Counted from the stretch's first letter, positions 25,297 to 37,569 are shown. The stretch: 64,000 bases of DNA from Adiantum capillus-veneris (GCA_014529385.2 CM043962.1:45325598-45389597); one strand, 5' to 3'. Numbers and translations: made by a program. The notes: generated by a model from the letters alone, not told the origin.

Positions 25297-26070
25297 TGTG
25301 CTAAGTGTTGTATTGAACACATTTCTAAAAAGTGGTTCCTTGAAGAGGTGTTTCCCCCCTATGACTAGCTTCCTCTTTTTTCCTTTAGGGCATTGATTTT
25401 TCTCCAATGACCAATCCCAATTTGATCAATATTGGCAAGTGATAAGATAAGTTATAGTGGGTATCAACCCTCATTTTAACTAATGAGGGTAGCAAATTAG
25501 CTTAATGGGAGAAGTAGCATCTATCTTGTCTAAAGACTTTGTTAGCATAATGAAGGCTTGTGTATGTAAAGGTCAACAAGTTATCCCATGGACCTATAGA
25601 ACACAACTCCACCATTACCCACTTCGCACAGGCTTTCCCACTTGGAACTTTTGAATCCTATCAAGAAGCTAGATGGTCATGTCTTGTCTTTCCTAGACTT
25701 AACCATATTAAAATCCTCTCAATGTGGGAGTCTCTAAGATCCATTGACTCTCTCCTTGGCACTACAAGAGTTGTACACATTGATAATAGTTAGTGAATGC
25801 CCTGCCCATTTGATCTTCATGCCTAAGATTCTCCAAGAAGCATGATTCAGGACTACCTAAATCTCACGGTCTCTATTACAATGGTAAGAATTCCACTGAA
25901 GCCATCACTTCCTTCTCCAAAATATACTAGTTTCCTTAGCATTGCTTCCTACTATGTGATATTTATTTTATAGATAACGTTCCTCTCTTTCCTTACCGTA
26001 TTGCAGAAAAGGGCATGTTGTTTGTAGGATTTTATGCCCTTCACATTCCATAAATAAAGCATGTCTCAAC
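23900..26070 (-). pseudogene. Reverse-strand LINE ORF2, decayed
   Basis: On the minus strand an endonuclease start (LWNVKGIKSYKQHAL, near 26060-26010) is followed by GEGSDGFSGILTIV, WAGHSLTIINVYNS and EDFNMV, and then by reverse-transcriptase pieces. The latter include HPLSTMLKKSIEKGDIQ, a corrupted catalytic box (LFVGD then a stop, where FADD is expected, near 24585), KCNIEKSRLISL, and FHLGPPLG with FQWVMDKTRSKMRRWDN (about 24400-24270). This order is that of a plant L1-type LINE ORF2. Many stops and frameshifts make it dead. An (AT)n tract at 25263-25293 interrupts it. Confidence 0.65.
25263..25293. repeat. (AT)n microsatellite
   Basis: A TA dinucleotide run of about 15 units. Confidence 0.9.
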
Positions 26071-26614
26071 TTTAACTTCAGAAGGAAATTTTCTCAAGGT
26101 GCCGTAAAGAGTGTCTTAAGCATGGTGTGTGGAGACACTAGTGTAAAATGATTGGTGTGTCATTTTTTTTGGCAAGAAAGAGGATATGTATGATCTGTAA
26201 AAAGTTAACTCTCCCACCAAGGTCTTGAGAGTTTCCTCACCAAGGTTTATAGGGAAACGTTTCCAAATGCTAACTAGTTGATAGAGGCTAGAGAGAATTT
26301 CCTTGTTGGGGTCTATTGGGAAGTGTTGATAGAGGGGATGATTAGAGTTGTGTGGCACTTGCTCACCTATGGAAAACTGTTTATGTGGAAATGCATGCAA
26401 CTATGTGAGGGACAAAAAAAATGCTTATGGAGAAGGAGTCATTGCATGTTGTAAGGAACGTGGAAACAAGAGGCCAAAGGGCCTATGAAAGTTCTGTGGC
26501 CCAAGGAATAAGAATATAAGCTACAAGGCTGAGCTTGCCTCAAGCGCCTCAAGCCCAATAGGGGTCAGGTGTCAAATTGAATGGGGATGAAATCTTGCTG
26601 ATTGTGGTGCACAT

Positions 26615-28550
26615 AGGGGGCTTAGTATTAGACGGGTCACCGTGACAGACGTCTATAACATAGCTATCTAGCACTAACATAATAATGTCAATACTCAAGG
26701 AAGTGACTTGGATAGGGTACAGAGACTCTTTGGGTTTGTCAACCCACAAGAAGTGAACCTAGCAAGAAAACATGTCAACTAAAAAAACTAACCACCACTC
26801 TTGAATCAAAGAATGACTAAATGGACTCGAATTGTCATGAAACTTTAAAGGAAACTGTATTAGGTCTGAGGAGACAAGTCTACAAGTCTTGTGGCCATCT
26901 GAAAAGGTATCAAAATCACAATACATCAAGTACCATGTCATAAAAATTACAACAAAACAACATAAATATGTCACCCTAAGATCCAATGGCACTCTCCTAT
27001 GGCCAAAATGTCAAAAAATAGTGATTTAAGCACTCAAAATTGAAGATAAGACTCACAGATGCATAGTCGCAAACCAAAATAGACTTTGGGATGCTTACAC
27101 TAAAAAAGAGTGAGAGACAAGGAACACAATGCAACTCTTGGAAGTGAATTTGGATTATCAATTCATGAGAAAAACGGATTACAAAGTGAAGCTGCTTGAA
27201 AGTCATACGCAGAGTTCTTCTATGTCCTCCAAAGATAATGTTCATAAAGATGCGTTCAAACAAAGGTTTTTGGCATATATACCTAGGGTTTTTCAAAATG
27301 GCCAATGGCCGGCTACTTGGGCTTCAAGTACATGATAAAATATTACAACTTAAAGTTTACAGTTTTAGGATCAAAATTACATAGGCTCATTTACAAGGAT
27401 TCTTGAAAAAATAAGATATATTACATAAAAAATGTGTCTTGGACAAGGTGTGGCCAACTAGAAGGGTGCCTACAGCTGCATTAACCAAACTAGGTTTGGT
27501 CGACTAGGAGGGTGCCCGTCAGCTACATTGGCCAAATGTTCTTGAGCTGCCAAGTTCAACAAAGTAATCAAGACTTTGGAGAAGAGACAATTTGATAATT
27601 GAGGAGTTTTCACACTTGCATAAGGACCTGCAACGGCTAGGAAGGAGGGATTGTTTAACAAATGTAGCTGACAGGCACCCTCCTAGCCGGCCACACCTTG
27701 TCTAGACCACATTTTCGATGTAATATATCCTTTTTTTTTTAGAAGCCTTGTAAATGAGATTATGTAATTTTGATTCAAGACACGTAAACTCTGAGCTATA
27801 ATATTTATCATTTACTTAAAGCCTAAGTAGCCAATCATTGGCCATTTCAAAAAACCCTAGGTATATAGGCCAAAAACCTTAGTTTGAACACATCTTTATG
27901 AACATTATCTTTGGAGGACATAGAAGAACTCTATGTATGACTATCAATGGCTTCACTTTTTAGTCCATTTTTCTCATGAATCGATAATCCAAATTCAGTT
28001 TTGAGAATTGCATTTATTTCCTTCTCTCTTGCTTTTTTTAATAATGTAAGCATTCCAAGTTCTGTTGTGGCTCATGACTACATGTTTTTTAGTCTTATCT
28101 TCACTTTTGAGTGCTTAAATCATTGTTTTTTGACATTTTGACCATAGGAGAGTGCTATTAGATTTAGGGTAACTTGTTTATGTTATTCTGCTGTAGTTTT
28201 TATGACCTCATACATGATGGATCATGATTTTGGTACCTTGTTAGATGGACACCAGACTTTGTAGACTTGTCCCCTTAGACCTAATATAGCTTCTTTTAAA
28301 GTTTCATGACAATTCGAGTCGCGTGATGACCTAGAGCAGTGAGATAGAACATAGGCATATTTTTTGATATGAGAGTGGTGGTTAACTTGTTGAGTTGACA
28401 TGTTTGCTTGCTAGGTTCACTTCTTGAGGGCTGGCAACCTCAAAGAGTCTCCATACCCCATCCAAGTCACTTCTCTGAGTATTGACATTATTATGCTAGT
28501 GTCAGATATCTATGCTATATATGTATGTCATGGGAACCCGCTTACTCTTA
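26615..28550. repeat. Large inverted repeat, ~0.9-kb arms
   Basis: The left arm (about 26615-27535) is repeated in reverse complement as the right arm (about 27660-28550), with a spacer of about 125 bp. Matching blocks include CACTTCTTG next to CTAGGTTCAC, TCCTCCAAAGATAATGTTCA, CCTAGG with the surrounding AT-rich stretch, GGCCACACCTTGTC and CAGCTACATT. The arms are diverged by point changes and small indels. The inner part carries two short repeats of a GGGTGCC(T/C)..CAGCT(A/G)CATT motif. It could be two opposed copies of one element, a foldback element, or a hairpin-RNA source. Confidence 0.75.
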
Positions 28551-28954
28551 GCGTGGCAAGAGCGAGCAAGATTGGACAGATTTGTTCCATGAAGGACTCC
28601 ACAAGTGTGTTGTATCAGTGCTATGGGGCTAGAGATATAGAGAGGAGGAAATCCAGCTATCTCCGACTAAATTGGGGTAAGGGAATGACGGTGGTGTAAT
28701 ACATTGAGTAGGGCACGTTGTTGCACAAAGATGATAGAGCATTAGATGAGGTATTAGGGATGTGGAGCTCCTTATACTTGTGGCAAGGCTTTCCATATTT
28801 TTAGATGCGGATAGTTTAGTTACACGAGGTAGAGAGAAATGTGCAAATAAGTGCAAATGTTATCTTTATAGCTCTAAGGAAAGTTTTCGTATGTCGCTCT
28901 ACTTTTTGGTCATGGATTTGCCTACACAGATGCCTTCCCACTCATCCATTGGTT

Positions 28955-29215
28955 GTGCTCTTGCCTCAACAGCTGACCTCTGTTTGCTATAATAGGCCAT
29001 GTACAGGAAGGCTATGAGCACTATGTGTAACGAGCACGATGAAAACCTACGAGGAAGGGTGGTGGCAAAAGGGGAGGGTGGTCTTGATCTTGCCTCAAGA
29101 CCCAACCTCTGCTTGCTATAATAGACCCTGTACAGGAAGTCTATGAGCACTATGTGTAACGAGCACGATGAAAACCTAAGAGGAAGGTGGAGGCAAAAGG
29201 GGGGGGGGGGGAGAG
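28955..29215 (+). repeat. 129-bp tandem duplication
   Basis: Two copies, offset by 129 bp, share CTTGCCTCAA, TTGCTATAATAG, TGTACAGGAAG, CTATGAGCACTATGTG and GAGCACGATGAAAACCTA. A G run (29200-29211) ends the second copy. Confidence 0.8.
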
Positions 29216-29283
29216 AGAGAGAGATCAGTACAATAGGATTGGGCACCCTCTTGCCCTTCTTAGGGCATCATATGATGGTCAAG

Positions 29284-29296
29284 TGTTGGAAGATTC
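29284..29296 (+). repeat. Start of an unrelated LTR split by insertion
   Basis: TGTTGGAAGATTC here continues at 40677 (CAACAAGGATTTCAG) once the large element and one target copy are removed. This reconnects a palindromic TGTTGGAAGATTCCAACA start typical of an LTR terminus. Confidence 0.5.
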
Positions 29297-30254
29297 TATT
29301 GACCGCTGGGTCAACAACACAACCTAACTCAAGTTTCGTACCAAAGTCTTATCTTTTGCGAGTTATGAAATGCTGCGGATTATGGCTATAAACGTCATTT
29401 GTAATGAGTAGTTATTCTAGTTTCAGAAGCCGGGGTGCAATGGCACTTCCAGATTGTAAATACAAAGCCATTTGACCCTTTCAACCCCATTTTTGGTAAA
29501 ACCTAAGGTAGCCTTAGTATATAAGGTACCTAGGTCATTTTGTAAAGGAGACTTTTATCATAATCAAGTTTTAGCGCTGCCGTCTACTGTGTGTGAGAGA
29601 GAAAGAGAGTGAGTGTGAGCTTCATCCTCTCGCTACGCCCTGCTCGCTCAACACATTGGAGATCCGACTGCACCATTGCTGTAGGCTCGAGGAGAGCTAC
29701 GCGACGACGCCAAGCATTCCATGCGAGACGAAGCGCACATGCCGACGCATCTACGAGCTATTTGTGGCCGTAAGTGTATCAAACGATGTCTGTTTTCTGC
29801 GTGCTAGTAGTCTATAGAATCGTGGCGACATAAGCTACGCATAGGTACTCGTAAATTTCAGTTTCGGGCACTTTCAAAATTTTGCTCTGTCATCCTACGC
29901 GTTTTCCGCAGACGGGTTTAGAGTGAGGGTTTTGAGTGTAGAAGCTTAGGGACAGGTGTATCCTAGTGAGGGGATGGTGTTCCTTAAGTTTCGTATGAAT
30001 CTGGCATGATTAGGTGAGTTACCTTTCGTATATGTGTATGTGGTTAGGTGGTGTAGTTGAGAGCAGTGAGGTTCTTGATTGTGGTTTAGTTGGCCTTCCA
30101 GAGTGTTGTATGTGTAGGATGGTCTCAGCCTGACAAGCTAAAGAGATTTCCTCCGTGTGCCTATCGTGTCATCTGTGTCCTCGATTGACATTATGTTGAT
30201 CTAGGTAGTGTTTGCATGCACTTCATGGGTGTGTGAGTAGCTTCCTGTCCAACA
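29297..30254 (+). repeat. 5' LTR
   Basis: It starts TATTGACCGC (the second base is changed from the TG of the 3' LTR) and ends GTCCAACA. A TATA box (TATATAAG) lies at 29518-29525. A consensus splice donor GTAAGT at 29770-29775 is also present in the two other LTR copies in the window. The first 20 bases can fold, since TTGACC pairs with GGTCAA. Confidence 0.92.
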
Positions 30255-30255
30255 T

Positions 30256-30273
30256 TGGCGCCGCTGTCGGGGA
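30256..30273 (+). promoter_or_regulatory. Primer-binding site, tRNA-Asp type
   Basis: TGGCGCCGCTGTCGGGGA starts one base after the 5' LTR. As remembered, plant tRNA-Asp(GUC) ends UCCCCGGCAACGGCGCCA, giving complementarity with two mismatches. This primer type is common in Tat/Athila-type gypsy elements. Confidence 0.85.
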
Positions 30274-30789
30274 CACAAAGACCTAAGTAGGTTTCCTACT
30301 AACACTCGTGTGATGGTTGCTTGATTTAGTTTCGGCTAAAGAAAGCATTTTTCTTAAGTGGATCCGGAAGAGGATATTCCGTGATCAAGTGGATAGCCAG
30401 GAAGCGTGTGTCTTGCCGAGGGTCTGTGACTAGATAGGTTTAGTTAGGATCTGTGGATTAGAGTAGTTGTTGGTGGTCGAGTGATTTCTGAGGTGATAAA
30501 AGCGTTTACTAGTCCGTGTGTGGTAGTGAAGAGTTTTTCTACTCATAGATGCAAAACCCCATATGATTTGTAGGAGTAGCTTTAGGTAAGTGATCCGATT
30601 CTGATCTAGAGCTATTCATCAGTGAATTATTTGCTAAAGTACTTGATTGCATTTGAAATCACGGAAAAGTGTGCTTTTGGGGTAAAAATGCATTAAACAA
30701 GCTTTTGTGGATATTTTTGTATGACTGACTGATGCTGTGCATATAAAAGAGCATTTGCAAGGGTTCTGTGAAGAAAACCTGCAATTCTG

Positions 30790-32215
30790 TAAACATAGAC
30801 ATCCTACGCGTAGGATGTCTCAAGGGGGTTATGGAGACCAAATTTGAAAATTCTGACTGCACCAGTGGGTTCAGAGGGTAGGTTTTACCCTAGTAACATA
30901 TTGACTTGAGTGTTTTTCCCTATTTTTGTTGACCAAAAGCCAAAAGGCGGAGTCAGAAAACGTAAAAATTCAGCAAAGGCTTAATTGAGTGATTTTTGCA
31001 TGTTTTTGCAATTGTGAAGCATACTTGCAATTGCTGAGAGCATAAGGAAGCATCAGGGACACTTCAGTCTCAAAAAATCAGCAGTAGACATCCTACGCGT
31101 AGGATGTCTACAGGGTGATCTGGGCATTTTTTTGAAAATCTGAGGTTACCAGTGTGTTTAGAAGGCAGGTTTTACCCTATTTTCACCTGGAAAGTGGAAA
31201 TTTGACCAAATTTTGACAGATCAAAGCCAAAAGACGAGAATTGCCAGACATCCTATCCAAATTGTGTCCAAAGCATAATTTTTGAGACCAAACCATAGGG
31301 TGACTTCAAAGGCATCTTCTAAATGTTGTATTGAGTGCATGTGATAAATTTCATCTCATTTGGGTCAGTGAAAGGGAAGATTAAGCGGACATTAGCTTTT
31401 TTGATTGAAAAAGGAAAGAATAGCTAGTTTTGGGGTCTTTTGAAATCCAAACCAAAATCTGAGCATACCACTGGGTTGCTGACATCAAGGGGAAGCTTTG
31501 GGTCAAGTCTGGGGTCAAACAGGCCAAAAAGACATCCTTCGCGTAGGATGTCATATGTGTGATTTTGCACTCTAAACTTAATTTTGAGCATACCACAGTG
31601 ATCAGCACCTTCAGGAGAGTCTGTGGGTCAAATTTGGGTTTATTCTGAGCAAAAGACATCCTACGCGTAGGATGTCTATTGCATGATTTTGAGACCAAAA
31701 TTCTATTGTGACCATACCATGCTGTCATATAGCCTTATTAGGCAAGCCTCCTAGTCAAATTTGGTCCAATTTGGAGTTGATTTGACTTGGGAATTCATCA
31801 GAACAGACATCAGGCTTTTGGAACAGATTCTTGATCATTTGACCAACCTATAGGTGTCAGAATCAAAAAGTAAAAATAGCTGTGGGTTTAGCACATCAAG
31901 GGGAAGCTACAGTGCAAGTTTGAGCTGAAACAGAGCAAAAAGACATCCTATGCGTAGAATGTCTCAAACTTGATTTAGGACTCCAAACCAACCTATGAGC
32001 ACACCACTGTGATCAACACATCAAGGAGAAGCTAGGGTGAAAATTTCAAGTCATTCTGAGCAAAAAGACATCCTACGCGTAGGATGCCTCAAGGAAATTT
32101 TTAGGTCCAAATGAAATTCTGAGCATACCATTGTGTTGCTGGACTTAAGGGGAGTCTCTTGACCAAATTTTGTTAAATTCTGAGCATATAGACATACTAC
32201 GCTTAGGATGTCTTT
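30790..32215 (+). repeat. Leader repeats with 22-bp palindrome
   Basis: The palindrome GACATCCTACG plus its reverse complement, or a close variant, occurs at 30798, 31087, 31531, 31655, 31942, 32067 and 32191, with a half copy at 31247. Neighbouring copies at the 3' end are 124, 125 and 124 bp apart, and the intervening DNA repeats too (GAGCATACCACTG, TCAAGGGGAAGCT, TTCTGAGCAAAAA). The array lies in the untranslated leader between the primer site and the Gag start. The LTR carries a related half site (CATCCTACGCGT). Each palindrome could form an RNA hairpin with an 11-bp stem at most. Possible roles are genome dimerisation or packaging, or protein binding on DNA; none is shown. Confidence 0.85.
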
Positions 32216-32631
32216 AGGCCATTTTTAGGGTCCAACTGTACTTTTTGACCATACAGAAGTGTTCACAGTCTCACAGAGATCCCAAATATTCTTTTAAAAT
32301 TGAATTTGGACTCATTTTGACCAGTCTAAACTGCATTTCACTATTTTGGCCATACCTTTCACAAACGGTATCGGATCGGAAAAGTTTTTATATCAAAACG
32401 TAGCTTGAGAGTGGCTCTACAGATCTTAGAGCAAAACTTTGAAAAAAAAACATCGTTTGAGGCCTCAAAATTCATCCGCAAGTTAGGGGTGTCTGAAAGC
32501 AACAATTTGCGAGAATTGTGACGAAACGGTTGCGCTTTTGGACATAGTTTCGACTTTTCCCTAACCAAAGCACTTGAACACAGTGGACTAAGTCTACTTG
32601 AACCAAGAAAAAGCTCTTAAGCCTAGAAATC

Positions 32632-35600
32632 ATGTCTACCCTAGATTCAAACGCAGCTTACACAAGCTTGGAGAGCCCGACGATAGAGGAATATCCTCCC
32701 ACAATGGATCTTCCAAACTTGCAATTGATAAAGACCCATCTTGTTGAGAGAGTTTGGATGATTGGTCATGAGAGTGAAGGACTATATAGATACATTGACG
32801 ACAATGAGGTCAATCTTTATAGGTGCTCAGATCCATACCTAGAAGAGATAACGGATTACAAGCTCTTATATGTCTACACATACGGAGTCGACTGTCAATG
32901 GAGATCTATAGTTGTCGACAAGTATGGACGAGAATACAGAGTTGTAGAAAGCACAAATCCACAGACTGTACTAGAAAGAGGTGGATATTTGGTCAATGAA
33001 GGACCACAAATGCCTCCACCAAACACGAGAACTCCTATAGGAATTCCAAGAAGAGAGCCACCAGGATTCCCTTCAAGAGCGATAACGAGCGAAGGAGTGG
33101 GAGAGTCTCTGGTTAGACTTGTAGACAATCGATGAGCTAGACCATCCCAAGTCCAGAAATGGGTAAACAGAAAATACTCCGGAGATAAAGATCCGAGAGA
33201 TCACGTAGCGGCTTTTAGAAGAGTGATTAGAGCAGAGGAAGTTTCAGATTTTGCGACACAGTTTGCGGGATTTGGATTGACTATAGAAGATGATGCAGCT
33301 ACATGGTTCGACTTGGTGGAAAAATGAGATTTTGAGACCCTAGATGAGTTGTTTGAGGAGTTTATTGAAGAATTCTCGCCAAAAGGCATTGCTCACAACA
33401 CGGTCTCGCAAATCCATAGATTCAAACAGAAAGAGGATGAATCAATACGCAAAGCATCATTACGGCTCAAGAGATATGTTAAGCTCTGTCCGAGAGCGGA
33501 GTTACCTACGCAAGCACGGCTGATGCTGATCTTTATCCAAGGAATGAGACATGCGGGCCTTCAGAAGGATCTGCATATGATAAGGAGGATGATGCTAAAC
33601 GAGTTGATCAAAGAGACTCTTTATCTAGTGGATAATTGTGGGGCATACAAAGAAAAGGACTTAAAGAGTCAAGGAGATGACACATCCTCTCAGCACAGTG
33701 TTTCACAGATAAGTGAGTCCATTGCCAAGCCAACGGCACCTATTGATCGAGAAAAGCTTATCGACGACTTGGTCAAGGGGTTGATTCCTCTTGTAAGGTC
33801 TGATTTGGGAGAGCCGAAGTGGTGTGAAATTGAGAGAAAATGGACGAACCATACGGGGGAAGAGTGCTATTATAGCATGGGAAATGCTAGGGAAAGGTAT
33901 GTACAACCTGTTCCAGAAGCACCTACTCCACCTAGATACATTACGGGGAATGCGCCAGGACCAGTCGGAGTTTTAAGGCCACAACTTGTCTTAGGAAAAC
34001 AACCTCCACTGCCAGGTGCTAGAATGCCGGTAGACATGAGATACATGCCAATGATGGAAGCATCAAATAAACCAACGCCATTACCCGCTACAATGTGGTA
34101 TAGCAACCAAAGTGAGTACTACCCTTCGGAGAAACAAAATGTGAGAGAAACACATGGAGTGGTGAGGCCGGTACAACCTCCACCTCCTGGGTTTCAGTTG
34201 AAAGAAAGAAGGTATGAAATGGATGAAAGGACATTGAGATTCATTGCAAATAGCGGCTTATCTAGGTCAAAGCTTGCTTATAGCCAAGAGGAAATGGTAA
34301 AAGAATCTCCTCAACCAGAGACAGATTGTCACAAAAGTCGTGACAACCACTTGGTCAAACAATGTCCTCATACGGAGATCATTGAAGTAAATGCCTATTG
34401 TCTTGAGTGTGGCATCACTCACTTGATCCCCGATTGCCCAAAAAAACCAAACCAAATCAGAAAAATCACGACAAATGTATTAGGGGTTGTTCAGCTACCT
34501 AGTAGCTCAGAAAATGAAAATGTCGTACCAGTTCAAGTGGTCATGAGAGCACAAGCCCAAAAGAAAGATGATGAGAATCCAGAGACAAAGAACACAGAAA
34601 GTGACACGATTCCAAAGACAGATGATGGACCAAAAACAGACGCACCTAGTCAGAGAACCAAGAGTAAACGAAATAGTTGGAAAGCTAGAAAGACTAGGAT
34701 GAAAGCACGCAGGGAACGAGAGCAAAAATCCCCAGCTGAGAAGCTTACCGAAGATGAGGAGAAGATAAAACAACACGAGGAAAAGGAGGCACCTTGTCTT
34801 ACACAGATGGTTAAACCTCTAGAAGAACCATCCGCGGATGAGAAACCGAGAAGTGCTAGTTCAGGAGGATCTGTGTTGGTAGAGAAGGTTAATGAAACAT
34901 TAGATGCCCTCTTGAAAGCCTATGATGCGAGGCTTAAAAACAACCAAACCCAAGAACAGAGGTGGATGACATATCCCTATGCGGAATTAGAAAAGCAAAG
35001 GTTGGAAATGTGCAGGAAAATGATTCAAACAGCCCAATCTTTACTAGAACCACCGGTAGCAAAACCTGAGGATGTGATCCGTGTCATGCCTACACAAGTA
35101 ATCCCACCAAACCAGGAACTAAAAGAGCTAGATTCTAGTCATCAGCACATACCAAACCTCAAAGACCGAGAATTAGAACCAAGGATAGTACTGAATACCA
35201 CGGATAACTCTTCCGAGGGCTTTCACCAAGCTATACCTGAGTATTGTAAAGAGATAGATGGTTTTGACGAATTGTGGAAACAAGTCAGAGAGGCCAATGA
35301 AGCCGATGACCTAAGAAGACGAGTAGACAAGACTGGTGATGAACGAGGAGTGTTTCTACCACCAATAGAGGAATTTGAGACTGAATCTCAAATGAATCTA
35401 GACGTGCAATCGTGTTGGGGCGATAAAGGATCTGTACAATCTATGGATAGTCAACCCCATTCGCTAAGAACACTACCGTCCTACATGGGAGAGTACGAGA
35501 CCAAGTCAGATGTGGTTGCAGTCCCATCACAGAGACTGTCTCCCAACAAGGCCATCGATTCAAAGGGGCTAGTAGATATTCTATCTACCCCAGTCAAGTG

Positions 35601-37569
35601 TACAATAATGTTAGCCGAGTTTCTCAGAATAAGACCAAACATGTGGACTAATGTGGGTAAATGTCTAGAGAAATTTGGTGTAAAAACCCCAATGACTCAA
35701 ATCGAGGAAGGCATCAAAGAGCTTGAAATGCCTCAACTAAATACTAGGCCAGTGCCATTAAACAAGGTAGGTGAGTATTACGAGGGAGAAGATGGAAACA
35801 CCACCCTTCCTATGGAATTCAATGGTGTAAAAACCATGGCAATCCTTGACAGTGGAGCTGGCGTGGCCATTGCAACCACGGATGTTTGGAAAAAATGGGG
35901 AAAACCTGCCTTGATATCCACACTAATGACCCTGCAGCTTGCAGACGGACACAAGGAAAAGCCCCTAGGACTGCTAGAAAAAGTACTTGTTACTTCTTGT
36001 GGCATTGAATATGAACACACTTTTGCTGTTGTTGACTTTGGCAAGAAGAACAACTATGACATCATTCTGGGAAGACCATTCATGCGACAATTGAAAATGG
36101 TCCAAGATTGGGGTTATGACCATATATACCTGAGACATATGGAAACCATAACAAAGATAAACTTGAGGGACCATAGCTATAGGGATGTGACGAGAACACC
36201 GGTAGAGGAGTTTGATTCCGCCATAGTAGAAGGATCAGAACTTCCAGCATGGTTAGGTAAGCCTAAAGAACTGTGGATGTGTGGAGCTTCACAATGTGGT
36301 AGCTTGAAACGTGAGGAATGTATCCTAGAGAGGGTTATAGAGGATATGGACTATATCCCAGAACCATTTCTTGAAGAAGAGTTAGAGCCTTTTGGATGGG
36401 AACACATCTTGGCTACTCTGGACGTGTACGCCGTGGAGGATGCTCCCACAACAAAGTTTTGTGATGAAAATGGCTATGATGTCGTTCCTTATTTTGCAGT
36501 GAGTGTAATCCAGGAAAACGAAGAGAACCAGACATCAACAAGCTCTCGAAATAAGGAGCAAACAAAGAAATGTGGAGAATCAAAAGATGAAGAAGACAAC
36601 AAGTTCTATGACTCTGTAGAACACTTCGAGCTTCAAGAAGATCAACGACCCGGGAATCAATGTCATCGCTACATGAATAAAGTGCATCAAAAGTGGATTC
36701 CAAAGTCCTCGGTGAAGACACAGCCACCACAAGCATCCTCATATATGGCTCCTAATAAGGATGCAAAGACTCAACTAGGAGGAATACGACTAGAGCAACG
36801 AGCTAACAATGCTCTAATCAATGGGCTAGAAAAGTCCTCCAAGAAAGTACCATCCACGAGCAAACAGATAGTAACTTTCCACTACCAGCCAAAAAATCAA
36901 GGGAAAGTACAAGAAGTCAACCTTGTTGAGGATAGTAGCGATAGTGATGAATCTTACGACATCCCCTATTATCAACTCAGGCCATCACTATCACCAACCC
37001 CTTCAGCAACAACCATGACAGGTCAAAAGAACAGGACAACAAGTGAAAGCCGAAAAACTCGACAAATCTGGATACCAAAAAGCCAGATCGGCCAAAAATA
37101 GATATGGATCAAGAAGACAAAGATCTCTAATGACAAATCACAAGATCCAACACCAAAACAAAAACAAGGAAAGCGTGCACGAACGGGTAAGAATATCACA
37201 AAGTCACAAGCTTTCACAACTCAGGTTTGGGCTCCAAAGAAGTTGATTCAAGCACAAAAAAGTCAGGAATTCATTTGGATTCCAAAACAACCACAGTATG
37301 AACTTTCAAAGCCTAAATCCCGCCCTCAACCCAGCGTACAAGGGCTGAAGCAAAGACCACTGTCGACTCACACAACAAAAAGGTGGATCCCAAAGAAGTC
37401 TCTTCAAACACAAATGAAGCACGGGCAAATATGGGTTCCCAAACGAGCATCAGCAACAAAACAGCCAATAATCACAAAGAAATGGGTCCCAAAGAAGAAC
37501 AACAAAACTGTTGTCAGTGCATCGCCGCTTGAATTCTTACAATTCTTCCTACGATTACAGTACAGTTAG
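32632..37569 (+). pseudogene. Gag-protease polyprotein, three nonsense codons
   Basis: One frame of 1,646 codons runs from ATG 32632 to 37569 with no frameshift and three internal stops: TGA 33133, TGA 33325 and TAG 37099. Codons about 170-340 fit a Ty3/gypsy Gag capsid domain (DPRDHVAAFRR, AATWFDL, FEEFIEEFSPKG, RFKQKEDESIRKA). A knuckle-like cysteine region follows near codons 566-605, including CLECGITHLIPDC (C-x2-C-x3-H-x4-C). A long charged linker comes next, then a retroviral-type aspartic protease with catalytic DSG at codon 1073 (AILDSGAG) and the partner motif DIILGRPFM. The C-terminal 270 codons carry repeated W-[IVA]-P-K motifs. The frame ends without reverse transcriptase. Whether the stops are read through or are lethal cannot be told; sister copies have sense codons at those places. 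Confidence 0.85.
36685..37500 (+). other. Repeated W-[IVA]-P-K motifs in protein tail
   Basis: Seven motifs are visible in the polyprotein frame: QKWIPK, QIWIPK, QVWAPK, FIWIPK, KRWIPK, QIWVPK and KKWVPK, plus an IWIKK variant after the TAG. Spacing varies and the linkers are Lys/Gln/Ser-rich, so the region is basic and likely disordered. A role in nucleic-acid or partner binding is inference. Confidence 0.75.

Noticed and set aside
29593-29817. 75-codon open frame present in all three Gag-protease LTRs
   Set aside because: It has no ATG start and no recognisable domain. Its preservation follows from LTR similarity, and the only notable part is the splice-donor motif within it.
30790-32215. 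Regular palindromic repeats resembling a CRISPR array
   Set aside because: The spacers are themselves repeated and about 100 bp long, the array lies inside an LTR element leader, and the DNA is a plant genome.
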